NCBI GenBank assembly: GCA_030450535.1
Contig: JAKDIK010000167.1
Coordinates: 1 to 6,222 of the forward strand
Length of the DNA stretch: 6,222 nt
Reading direction: 5' to 3'
DNA from: Propionibacteriaceae bacterium
Lineage (GTDB): Bacteria; Actinomycetota; Actinomycetes; Propionibacteriales; Propionibacteriaceae
Below, in pieces: positions 1 through 5,710 of the stretch. The notes under the pieces were generated by a model. It had not been told where the DNA came from and did no database searches. It was given only the letters and a program-made list of their open reading frames with translations. Positions within the stretch are counted from its first letter, which is position 1. Every line of letters begins with the position of its first letter. The translations under genes and the position numbers were made by a program.

Positions 1-151
1 ACTCCTGGCCGCGGTGCTGCAGCGCGTACATGCCGTAGTAGGTGAGCTTCGCGACCTCTTCGCCGGGCGCCCAGACGCCGAAGACGCCGCACTCCTCGTT
101 GGGTTTGGGGTCGCCGGTCGGGTCGAGCAGCTCGGTGCCGGGTGGCGTCAC
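1..151 (-). CDS. purF: Amidophosphoribosyltransferase PurF, N-terminal 50 codons (runs off left edge)
   Basis: PurF carries out the first committed step of purine synthesis: PRPP plus glutamine gives phosphoribosylamine, in the cytosol. Only the start is present. The minus strand reads from a GTG at 151 with an opening MTPPGTELLDP, then the block EECGVFGVWAP and the block YYGMYALQHRGQE, where the window ends. CGVFG followed by ALQHRGQE is the hallmark of the N-terminal Ntn glutaminase domain of PurF. Cys21 would be the nucleophile exposed when a 20-residue propeptide is removed, as in the Bacillus-type enzyme. No ATG or Shine-Dalgarno lies upstream; six C residues directly precede the GTG. 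A TAGACT hexamer 6 nt before the GTG suggests a leaderless transcript. The gene follows purL in the same direction after a 168-nt gap. The identity is secure; the exact start is likely but unproven. Confidence 0.93.
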   Translation of the reverse strand, partial: MTPPGTELLDPTGDPKPNEECGVFGVWAPGEEVAKLTYYGMYALQHRGQE

Positions 152-157
152 GGGGGG

Positions 158-163
158 AGTCTA
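158..163 (-). promoter_or_regulatory. Putative -10 element (TAGACT) for purF
   Basis: On the minus strand TAGACT lies 6 nt upstream of the purF GTG. TANNNT is the actinobacterial -10 core. The spacing would put the transcription start at or next to the GTG, giving a leaderless mRNA. I see no convincing -35. The absence of any Shine-Dalgarno before purF fits this reading. Confidence 0.5.
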
Positions 164-198
164 TCGCGGCCGGTGAGGACCTGCCGCACGACCCCGGT

Positions 199-224
199 CG
201 GCATCACCAGCCGGCATCACCAGC
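199..224. repeat. 13-bp tandem direct repeat in the purL-purF gap
   Basis: The sequence CGGCATCACCAGC occurs twice head to tail (199-211 and 212-224). It sits in the 168-nt non-coding gap between the purL stop (320) and the purF start (151). Little else is visible in this gap apart from a weak 5-bp inverted repeat (GGTGA-AGC-TCACC, 274-286) and the purF -10 candidate. The repeat may be a simple slippage duplication or a tandem binding site; I cannot tell which. Confidence 0.75.
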
Positions 225-319
225 CGCCCAGCGGTGAAGTGGCCGACGACATCCGCACGCTCGCCACCCGCAGGGTGAAGCTCACCGATGGCCGTATCGC
301 CTCCGGGTGAGGACGACCC

Positions 320-2575
320 TCACTGCGCCATCGCGTCCCGGATCGGCGCCTCCCAGCGCGACCGGACGTCCTCGAGCGCGACGCTGAACTGGCCCACGGC
401 TTCGATCTCGCCGGTGTCGACGACCTCGCCCAGCCGGGTCAGCGGGACGCCGTGCTCGGCGCACAGGGCCTCGAACTCCGCGTAGTGCTCACCGGACAGC
501 GACACGATCGCGCGGGCCGGCGACTCGGAGAACAGCGTCACCGTGGGGTCGCCGTCGGGCAGGGTCAGCGAGACGCCCAACCCGTGACGCAGCGACGCCT
601 CCACCAGAGCCTGGGAGAGCCCGCCGTCGGCCAGGTCGTGGGCCGACGTCGCCAGCCCCCGCCGGGACGCCGCCACCAGCACGCGCCCGAGAGCCTGCTC
701 GGCCGCCAGCTGGGGCATCGGCGGGACGCCGCCCAAGTGGTCGTGGATCACCTCGGCCCACGACGACCCCGACAATTCCTCGCGGGTCTCCCCGAGCAGC
801 ACGACAGCGTCGCCGGCGTACGCGAAACCCTTGGGCGTCCGGGCCGCCACGTCGTCGATGATGCCGAGCATGCCCACCACGGGCGTGGGCAGGATGTTGG
901 CCCCGTCGGTCTGGTTGTAGAAGCTGACGTTGCCGCCGGTCACGGGGGTCCCCAGCTCGGAGCAGCCGTCCACGAGCCCCAGGATCGCCTCGCGGAACTG
1001 CCACATCACGTCCGGGTCCTCGGGCGAGCCGAAGTTCAGACAATCGGTGATCGCCACGGGCTCAGCCCCGGACGCCGCCACGTTGCGGTAGCTCTCGCTG
1101 AGGGCGAGCTGCGCGCCCAGATACGGGTTGAGCAGGCAGAACCGCGCGTTGCAGTCGGTGGCCAGCGCGATACCCAGGCCGGATTCCTCGTCGATCCGCA
1201 GGACGCCGGCGTTCTCCGGCTGCGCCAACACGGTGTTGCCGCGCACGTAGCGGTCGTACTGGTCGGTCACCCAGCTCTTGTCGGCCAGGTTCGGCGAGCC
1301 GGCCAGCGCCAGCAGCTGCTCGCCGAGTTCTGCGCCGGACGCCGCGCGTGGCAGGTCCTCGGCGCGGTCGGCGTTGAGGGCATCGATCCAGTCCGGGCGC
1401 GCCCACGGACGCTCGTAGACCGGCCCCTCGTGCGCCACCGTCCTGGGATCGACGTCGACGACGCGCTCGCCGCGGTAGTCGATGATCAGCCGGTCGCCCT
1501 CGATGACCTCGCCGACCACGGTCGCGAGCACGTCCCATTTTGCGCAGATGGCGAGGAATTCCTCCACGTCGTCGGGCCGCACCACCGCCATCATGCGCTC
1601 CTGGGACTCGCTCATGAGGATCTCCTCCGGCGAGAGCGTCGGATCGCGCAGCACGACGGCGTCCAGATTCACGTACATGCCGCCGTCGCCGGCCGAGGCC
1701 AGCTCCGAGGTCGCACACGAGATGCCGGCGGCGCCGAAATCCTGGATGCCCTGGATGACGCCAGCCGCGAACAGTTCCAGGGTGCACTCGATGAGCAGCT
1801 TCTCCATGAAGGGGTCGCCCACCTGCACGCTGGGCCGCTTCGCAGGGCCGTCCGCATCGAAGGTCTCCGAGGCCAGGATGGACGCCCCGCCGATGCCGTC
1901 GCCGCCCGTCGCGGCGCCGTACATGATGACCTGATTGCCCGCCCCGGTCGCCTGGGCGCGCTTGAGATCGTCGTGCTTGAGGACGCCGACGCACAGGGCG
2001 TTGACGAGCGGGTTGCCGAGATAGGTCCGGTCGAAGACCACCTCGCCGCCGATGTTCGGCAGCCCGAGGCAGTTGCCGTACCCGCCCACGCCGGCGACGA
2101 CGCCGGGCAGGACGCGGGCGGTGCCCGGGGCGTCCAGCGGGCCGATACGCAGCGGATCCATGACGCCGATGGGACGCGCGCCCATGGCGAGGATGTCTCG
2201 GACGATCCCGCCCACGCCGGTCGCCGCGCCCTGATAGGGCTCGACGTAGCTCGGGTGGTTGTGGGATTCGATCTTGAAGGTGACGGCCCAGTCGCCGCCG
2301 ATGTCGACCACGCCGGCCTGCTCTCCGATGCCCGCGAGCAGCGGGCCGCGCGGGGTGTCGGAGCCCACCGCGGCGAACCGCTTGAGGTGCACCTTCGATG
2401 ACTTGTAGGAGCAGTGCTCGGACCACATCACCGAGTACATCGCCAGCTCGCAGCCGGTGGGCCGGCGGCCGAGGATTTCCCTGATGCGGTCGTATTCGTC
2501 GGCCTTAAGACCGAGCTCGGCCCAGGGCTGCTCGGCGTCCGGGGTGGCAAAGGCGTTTCCAACGGTGTCGACCAC
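320..2575 (-). CDS. purL: Phosphoribosylformylglycinamidine synthase subunit PurL (small type)
   Basis: PurL is the catalytic ATP-dependent subunit of FGAM synthetase (step 4). It converts FGAR to FGAM using ammonia channelled from PurQ, with PurS as the bridging subunit. The protein is about 751 residues, the length of the small PurL of Gram-positives rather than the ~1300-residue proteobacterial form. Signature blocks are WSEHCSYKSSK (active-site His), the ESHNHPS metal/ATP-binding block, YQGAATGVGGI, IGGASILASETF, QVGDPFMEK, GIQDFGAAGISCATSELA, MSESQERM, and, in the second half, NCLNFGSPEDP and VTGGNVSFYNQ. I chose the GTG at 2575 because the resulting VVDTV...ATPD opening aligns with the MLDTV...TTPD start I remember for the M. 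tuberculosis protein. The frame stays open to a GTG at 2614, which would add 13 unconserved residues. A TATCTT hexamer 7 nt upstream suggests leaderless expression. The gene diverges from the kinase gene and precedes purF. Confidence 0.97.
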   Translation of the reverse strand: MVDTVGNAFATPDAEQPWAELGLKADEYDRIREILGRRPTGCELAMYSVMWSEHCSYKSSKVHLKRFAAVGSDTPRGPLLAGIGEQAGVVDIGGDWAVTFKIESHNHPSYVEPYQGAATGVGGIVRDILAMGARPIGVMDPLRIGPLDAPGTARVLPGVVAGVGGYGNCLGLPNIGGEVVFDRTYLGNPLVNALCVGVLKHDDLKRAQATGAGNQVIMYGAATGGDGIGGASILASETFDADGPAKRPSVQVGDPFMEKLLIECTLELFAAGVIQGIQDFGAAGISCATSELASAGDGGMYVNLDAVVLRDPTLSPEEILMSESQERMMAVVRPDDVEEFLAICAKWDVLATVVGEVIEGDRLIIDYRGERVVDVDPRTVAHEGPVYERPWARPDWIDALNADRAEDLPRAASGAELGEQLLALAGSPNLADKSWVTDQYDRYVRGNTVLAQPENAGVLRIDEESGLGIALATDCNARFCLLNPYLGAQLALSESYRNVAASGAEPVAITDCLNFGSPEDPDVMWQFREAILGLVDGCSELGTPVTGGNVSFYNQTDGANILPTPVVGMLGIIDDVAARTPKGFAYAGDAVVLLGETREELSGSSWAEVIHDHLGGVPPMPQLAAEQALGRVLVAASRRGLATSAHDLADGGLSQALVEASLRHGLGVSLTLPDGDPTVTLFSESPARAIVSLSGEHYAEFEALCAEHGVPLTRLGEVVDTGEIEAVGQFSVALEDVRSRWEAPIRDAMAQ

Positions 2576-2582
2576 GGCACCC

Positions 2583-2588
2583 AAGATA
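2583..2588 (-). promoter_or_regulatory. Putative -10 element (TATCTT) for purL
   Basis: On the minus strand TATCTT lies 7 nt upstream of the chosen purL GTG (2575). It matches the TANNNT -10 core at leaderless spacing, and no good Shine-Dalgarno precedes the GTG. This supports the start at 2575 over the one at 2614, which lies upstream of the element. No clear -35 is seen. Confidence 0.5.
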
Positions 2589-2622
2589 GCGTGACCCGAC
2601 TGCGCACGACGCACCCCGCCGA

Positions 2623-2628
2623 TAGGCT
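2623..2628 (+). promoter_or_regulatory. Putative -10 element (TAGGCT) for the kinase gene, back to back with the purL promoter
   Basis: TAGGCT (TANNNT type) lies 36 nt before the kinase ATG at 2665 and would give a leader of roughly 30 nt. It is only 34 nt from the oppositely oriented purL -10 candidate (2583-2588). If both are real, the two polymerases bind overlapping DNA in the 89-nt divergent gap (2576-2664), and expression of the two genes could interfere or share an operator. No -35 match is obvious. Confidence 0.35.
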
Positions 2629-2655
2629 GGACGGCACCACCGGGCCCAACCCTTC

Positions 2656-2660
2656 GGAGG
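2656..2660 (+). promoter_or_regulatory. Shine-Dalgarno GGAGG of the kinase gene
   Basis: GGAGG ends 4 nt before the ATG at 2665 and fixes this start. It is the only strong canonical Shine-Dalgarno among the starts in the window, in contrast to the apparently leaderless purF, purL and dehydrogenase genes. Confidence 0.8.
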
Positions 2661-2664
2661 ACGC

Positions 2665-3579
2665 ATGGCCGCCCAGCTCGCCGTCGATGCCGGACAGAGT
2701 TCGACGCGTTACCGCTACGTGAGTGACACGCCGGCGTCCGAGGTCAAGGGGCCGGGCGTCGTGACCAACGCGCCGCTACCCGAGCAACTCACCGCCGGCA
2801 TTCAGGCGGTGCTGGACGCCCACCCCGACTGGCGGCCCGAGGTCGTCGCGGTGGGATCCAGCGGCAACGAGGACTCGGACGCCGGCGTCCTGCTCGACGG
2901 GCTGGCCGACCGCGGCGTGACGCGGGTGATCCTCTGCCACGACTCGGTGACGAGCTACCTGGGGGCGCTGGGCACGGAGGTCGGCTGCGTGATCGCGGCG
3001 GGCACCGGCACGATCTGCTTCGCCGTCGGGCCCAACACCACCGCCCGCGTGGACGGCTGGGGCCACCTGATGGGCGACGCCGGCTCGGCGTACTGGATCG
3101 GCCGGACCGCCCTCGAGGCCGCCCTGCGCGGCTTCGACGGACGCCGCCAGATGACGGCGCTGACCGCGGCGATGCAGGAGGAGTTCCCGAACCTGGAGAC
3201 GGCCTACCTCGAGCTCCAGGCCGACCCCCACCGCGTCCAGCGCGTGGCCTCGTTCGCCGCGAAGGTGGACGCCCTCGCCGCGAGCGACCGGGTGGCCGGC
3301 AACATCCTCGACAAGGCGGCGGCGCACCTGTCGGAGGCCGTTCAGGCGGCGATCCGGCGGGTCGACCTGCAGTCGTCGACACCGCCGCGCGTGGCCGCCA
3401 TCGGTGGGGTGTTCGACAGCCACCGCGTCGTCAACCGGTTCACCGACTACCTGTGCCTCCAGTGGCCCACCTTCGCGCTCACCGAGCCGCTGGGCGCCGG
3501 CATCGACGGCGCCCAGCGCCTGGTCGATCTGTCAGCGGATCACCCCCTGCTCGAGAAGCTGTCGGTGGCGCACGCCTGA
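2665..3579 (+). CDS. BadF/BadG/BcrA/BcrD ATPase-family protein, N-acetylglucosamine kinase-like
   Basis: This is a 304-residue cytosolic protein of the ASKHA (actin/hexokinase) fold, in the BadF/BadG/NagK group whose characterised members phosphorylate amino sugars such as GlcNAc. Visible motifs in order: phosphate-1 loop LAVDAGQSSTRYR (residues 5-17); VAVGSSG (61-67); CHDSVTSYLGAL (91-102), with Asp93 the likely catalytic base; phosphate-2 AAGTGTICFAVG (111-122); GWGHLMGDAGSAYWIGR (131-147), typical of NagK-like proteins; adenosine motif AAIGGVF (244-250); and PLGAGIDGAQRL near the C-terminus. I see no signal peptide or membrane segment. The start is fixed by GGAGG 4 nt upstream. The gene diverges from purL, and a dehydrogenase gene follows after 36 nt. 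Nothing ties it to purine synthesis. The substrate is not determined: GlcNAc, glucosamine, MurNAc or another sugar are all possible. Confidence 0.85.
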   Translation: MAAQLAVDAGQSSTRYRYVSDTPASEVKGPGVVTNAPLPEQLTAGIQAVLDAHPDWRPEVVAVGSSGNEDSDAGVLLDGLADRGVTRVILCHDSVTSYLGALGTEVGCVIAAGTGTICFAVGPNTTARVDGWGHLMGDAGSAYWIGRTALEAALRGFDGRRQMTALTAAMQEEFPNLETAYLELQADPHRVQRVASFAAKVDALAASDRVAGNILDKAAAHLSEAVQAAIRRVDLQSSTPPRVAAIGGVFDSHRVVNRFTDYLCLQWPTFALTEPLGAGIDGAQRLVDLSADHPLLEKLSVAHA

Positions 3580-3603
3580 CGTCCCGAGGCGCCGGGGCGC
3601 ACC

Positions 3604-3609
3604 TAGGAT
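3604..3609 (+). promoter_or_regulatory. Putative -10 element (TAGGAT) or overlapping AGGA Shine-Dalgarno of the dehydrogenase
   Basis: TAGGAT ends 6 nt before the ATG at 3616. This fits a TANNNT -10 for a leaderless mRNA, as proposed for purF and purL. The internal AGGA (3605-3608), 7 nt from the ATG, could instead act as a Shine-Dalgarno if the gene is cotranscribed with the kinase gene. Sequence alone does not decide between the two. Confidence 0.4.
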
Positions 3610-3615
3610 CGAGCC

Positions 3616-4680
3616 ATGCCCATCACCGTGAAGGCCCTCCAAAAGACCAGCGTCGACGCGCCCTTCGAGGTACGCACCATCGAACGCCGCGACCCCCGCC
3701 CCGACGACGTCGTCATCGCCATCAAGGCAGCCGGCATCTGCCACTCCGACATCCACACGATCCGGCAGGAGTGGGGTCCGGTGACCTACCCGCTGGCTGT
3801 CGGACACGAGATCGCCGGCGTCGTGGAGGCGGTCGGTTCCGACGTGACGAGATTCGCCGTGGGCGACCGCGTCGGCGTCGGGTGCCTGGTGAACTCCTGT
3901 GGCGAGTGCGCCGAGTGCCGGGCCGACCAGGAGCAGTCGTGCCTCCACGGCGCAGTCGGCACCTACGCGGCCACCGACGTCGACGGCACGATCACCCAGG
4001 GCGGCTACAGCGAGAAGGTCGTCGTCAATGAGGACTTCGTCGTGCGCATTCCGGACGCCCTCGACCTCGACGTCGCCGCGCCGCTGCTGTGCGCGGGCAT
4101 CACCACGTACTCCCCGCTCAACCGCTGGGACGTCCACGAGGGCCAGAAGGTGGCCGTCGTCGGGCTCGGCGGGCTCGGCCACATGGGCGTCCAGATCGCC
4201 GTGGCCAAAGGCGCGGACGTGACCGTGTTGTCGCGGTCGCTGAAGAAGGAGAAGCTCGCCGCCGAGCTCGGGGCGAGCCGCACGCTGGCCACCAGCGAGG
4301 AGGACTTCTTCGACGAGCACGCGGGCGAGTTCGACCTGATCCTGAACACGGTCAGCGCAGAGCTGCCGCTGGACTCCTACCTGCGGCTGCTCAAGCCACG
4401 CGGCGTGATGGCCTGTGTCGGCGCGCCGCCGGAGCCCATGAGCCTCCACATCGGATCGCTCATCGGCGGCCGCAAGGTGCTCACCGGCTCCGACATCGGC
4501 GGGATCGCCGAGACGCAGGAGATGCTCGACTTCTGCGCCGAGCACGGTTTCGCGGCACGGATCGAGAAGATCGGGGTGGACGCCGTCGATGAGGCGTACG
4601 AGCGCGTCGTGGCCGGGGATGTGCTGTTCCGGTTCGTGATCGACACCGCCACCTTCACCGACGCCGAGCCGGTCGCCTGA
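3616..4680 (+). CDS. Zinc-dependent NAD(P)-dependent alcohol dehydrogenase (YahK/cinnamyl-alcohol-dehydrogenase type)
   Basis: This 354-residue cytosolic medium-chain dehydrogenase interconverts alcohols and aldehydes. The N-terminal GroES-like domain carries the catalytic zinc set Cys42 (AAGICHSDIH), His64-Glu65 (VGHEIAG) and Cys159 (PLLCAGITTYSP). It also carries the structural zinc cysteines 95, 98, 101 and 109 (CGECAECRADQEQSC). The Rossmann domain has GLGGLGHMGVQ at 183-193. At the end of the second strand VLSRSLKKEK (204-213) has Ser-Arg-Ser with nearby lysines instead of an acidic residue, which usually indicates NADP(H) preference. The late VLFRFVID and GSDIGGIAETQEML blocks are typical of the YahK/AdhC/CAD subgroup. 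Length is normal and all zinc ligands are present, so it should be active. The real substrate is unknown; broad aldehyde reduction is the usual activity of relatives. It follows the kinase gene by 36 nt and converges on purQ. Confidence 0.93.
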   Translation: MPITVKALQKTSVDAPFEVRTIERRDPRPDDVVIAIKAAGICHSDIHTIRQEWGPVTYPLAVGHEIAGVVEAVGSDVTRFAVGDRVGVGCLVNSCGECAECRADQEQSCLHGAVGTYAATDVDGTITQGGYSEKVVVNEDFVVRIPDALDLDVAAPLLCAGITTYSPLNRWDVHEGQKVAVVGLGGLGHMGVQIAVAKGADVTVLSRSLKKEKLAAELGASRTLATSEEDFFDEHAGEFDLILNTVSAELPLDSYLRLLKPRGVMACVGAPPEPMSLHIGSLIGGRKVLTGSDIGGIAETQEMLDFCAEHGFAARIEKIGVDAVDEAYERVVAGDVLFRFVIDTATFTDAEPVA

Positions 4681-4707
4681 GCTGAGGCGTCCGGCCGTCG
4701 CGGTTCC

Positions 4708-4727
4708 CCGGTGGTCGCTGTCACCGG
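4708..4727. terminator. Possible hairpin between convergent dehydrogenase and purQ genes
   Basis: CCGGTG (4708-4713) pairs with CACCGG (4722-4727) across an 8-nt loop, 28 nt after the dehydrogenase stop. There is no T-tract on either strand, so it is not a classical intrinsic terminator. Its place in the 107-nt convergent gap makes an end-of-transcript role plausible for either direction. Confidence 0.35.
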
Positions 4728-4750
4728 TGGACGCCGTCACCCCGCTGGAT

Positions 4751-4775
4751 GCCGCCACCCGATCGGCGCGGCGGC
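4751..4775. terminator. Second weak GC-only hairpin in the convergent gap, near the purQ stop
   Basis: GCCGCC (4751-4756) can pair with GGCGGC (4770-4775) across a 13-nt loop, 12 nt beyond the purQ stop (4788). Such short GC-only stems are common by chance in DNA of this composition, and no T-run follows, so the call is tentative. Confidence 0.2.
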
Positions 4776-4787
4776 GAGACGTCCGGA

Positions 4788-5468
4788 TCAGACGGACGCC
4801 GTGGCCAGGAAGGCCTCCAGTGAGCGGAAGAACCCCCGCCCGTCCAGCGACGGACCGGTGAGCTCCTCGACGTTGTGCTCCGGGTGCGGCATCAGCCCGA
4901 CCACCGTGCCGCGCTCGTTGGTGATGCCCGCGATGTCGTTGCGGGAACCGTTCGGGTTGCCCTCGAGGTAGCGAAACGCCACGCGTCCCTCACCCTCCAG
5001 GCGCGCGAGCGTCTCGTCGTCGGCCATGTAGGAGCCCTCGCCGTTCTTCAACACGATGGTGATCTCCTGGCCGGCGTCGAACCCGTTCGTCCACGCCGTG
5101 GCGTTGTTCTCGACGCGCAACCGCTGGTCGCGGCACACGAACGTCCGCCGGTCGTTGCGCACGAGCGCACCGGGCAGCAGGTGGGATTCGCACAGCACCT
5201 GGAAGCCATTGCAGATTCCGAGCACCGGCAGTCCGCGCTCCGCCGCTGCGATGACTTCCGTCATGATCGGGCTGAACCGGGCGATCGCGCCGCAGCGCAG
5301 GTAGTCGCCGTAGGAGAAGCCCCCGGGCAGGATCACCGCGTCGACCCCGGACAGGTCGTGCGACCCGTGCCACAGCGCCACCGGCTCGGCCCCGCACAAC
5401 GCGACGGCGCGGCGGGCGTCGGCGTCGTCGAGCGACCCGGGAAACGTGACGACCCCGATGCGAGTCAC
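4788..5468 (-). CDS. purQ: Phosphoribosylformylglycinamidine synthase subunit PurQ (glutaminase)
   Basis: PurQ hydrolyses glutamine and passes ammonia to PurL in the FGAM synthetase complex. It is a 226-residue class I (triad) glutamine amidotransferase of normal length. Visible features: the N-terminal strand RIGVVTFPGS; the oxyanion-side block ILPGGFSYGDYLRCGAIAR (46-64); the nucleophile elbow LGICNGFQ with Cys86; and the catalytic His195 and Glu197 in GLMPHPEH. The NPNGS block (171-175) and LLPGALVRN are also typical of PurQ. The start is the GTG at 5468, whose GTGA overlaps the purS TGA by 4 nt, indicating translational coupling and equal synthesis of the two subunits. It is followed not by purL but by a convergent dehydrogenase gene. 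PurL, its partner, lies about 2.2 kb downstream in a separate transcription unit. Confidence 0.97.
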   Translation of the reverse strand: MTRIGVVTFPGSLDDADARRAVALCGAEPVALWHGSHDLSGVDAVILPGGFSYGDYLRCGAIARFSPIMTEVIAAAERGLPVLGICNGFQVLCESHLLPGALVRNDRRTFVCRDQRLRVENNATAWTNGFDAGQEITIVLKNGEGSYMADDETLARLEGEGRVAFRYLEGNPNGSRNDIAGITNERGTVVGLMPHPEHNVEELTGPSLDGRGFFRSLEAFLATASV

Positions 5469-5710
5469 TGCTCCTCCACCCGCACGGCGAAGCTCTCGAT
5501 GACCGTGTTGGCGAACAGCTTCTCGGCCGCGTCGCGCACCTGGTCGAGCACGTCGTCGGTGATCTCCCCGTCGACCTCGACCTCGAATCGCTTGCCCTGC
5601 CGCACGGTCAGGCGGTCGAAGCCGAGGCGCCTCAGCGCGCCGGTCACCGCCTTGCCCTGCGGATCAAGGATCTCGGGCTTCGGCATCACGTCCACGACCA
5701 CTCGCGCCAT
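5465..5710 (-). CDS. purS: FGAM synthase subunit PurS (domain, and possible separate product from an internal start)
   Basis: PurS is the small subunit that as a dimer links PurL and PurQ and helps form the ammonia channel. From the ATG at 5710 it is 81 residues, normal for the family. The conserved blocks are MARVVVDVMPK, EILDPQGKAV, RLGFDRLTVRQGKRFEVEV and, near the end, LFANTVIESF. The opening MARVVV.VMPK...ILDPQG is nearly that of M. tuberculosis PurS, which supports 5710 as the natural start. A second in-frame ATG at 5719 would add three residues. No strong Shine-Dalgarno is seen, but a TAGCAT hexamer lies 7 nt upstream. The frame does not begin here: it is open without interruption from the PurC C-terminus upstream, so PurS may be made as the tail of a fusion, as a free protein, or as both. 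Its stop overlaps the purQ start by 4 nt. Confidence 0.92.
   Translation of the reverse strand: MARVVVDVMPKPEILDPQGKAVTGALRRLGFDRLTVRQGKRFEVEVDGEITDDVLDQVRDAAEKLFANTVIESFAVRVEEQ

Noticed and set aside
274..286. Inverted repeat GGTGA-AGC-TCACC after purL as a terminator
   Set aside because: It has only a 5-bp stem with a 3-nt loop and no T-run, too weak to call in GC-rich DNA.
14..310. 98-codon plus-strand frame at the left end
   Set aside because: It is antisense to the PurF N-terminus and then crosses the non-coding gap. Its sequence is not recognisable.
452..2401. 649-codon plus-strand open frame antisense to purL
   Set aside because: It lies wholly inside unmistakable PurL coding sequence, and its translation is Arg/His/Val/Gly-rich with no recognisable motif. 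Long antisense frames are expected opposite GC-rich genes.
2576..2614. Upstream GTG start for PurL at 2614 adding 13 residues
   Set aside because: The extra residues (MRRAQSGHAILGA) do not resemble known PurL N-termini, and the candidate -10 lies downstream of this GTG. The start at 2575 fits family alignment better.
3589..3600. Short palindrome GCGCC-GG-GGCGC between the kinase and dehydrogenase genes as a terminator
   Set aside because: The loop would be 2 nt unless the outer stem is only 4 bp, and there is no T-tract. It is probably chance.
3453..4031. Arg/Pro-rich plus-strand frame bridging the kinase and dehydrogenase genes
   Set aside because: It overlaps two well-supported genes in another frame and has the low-information Arg/Pro/Gly composition of a GC-rich shadow frame.
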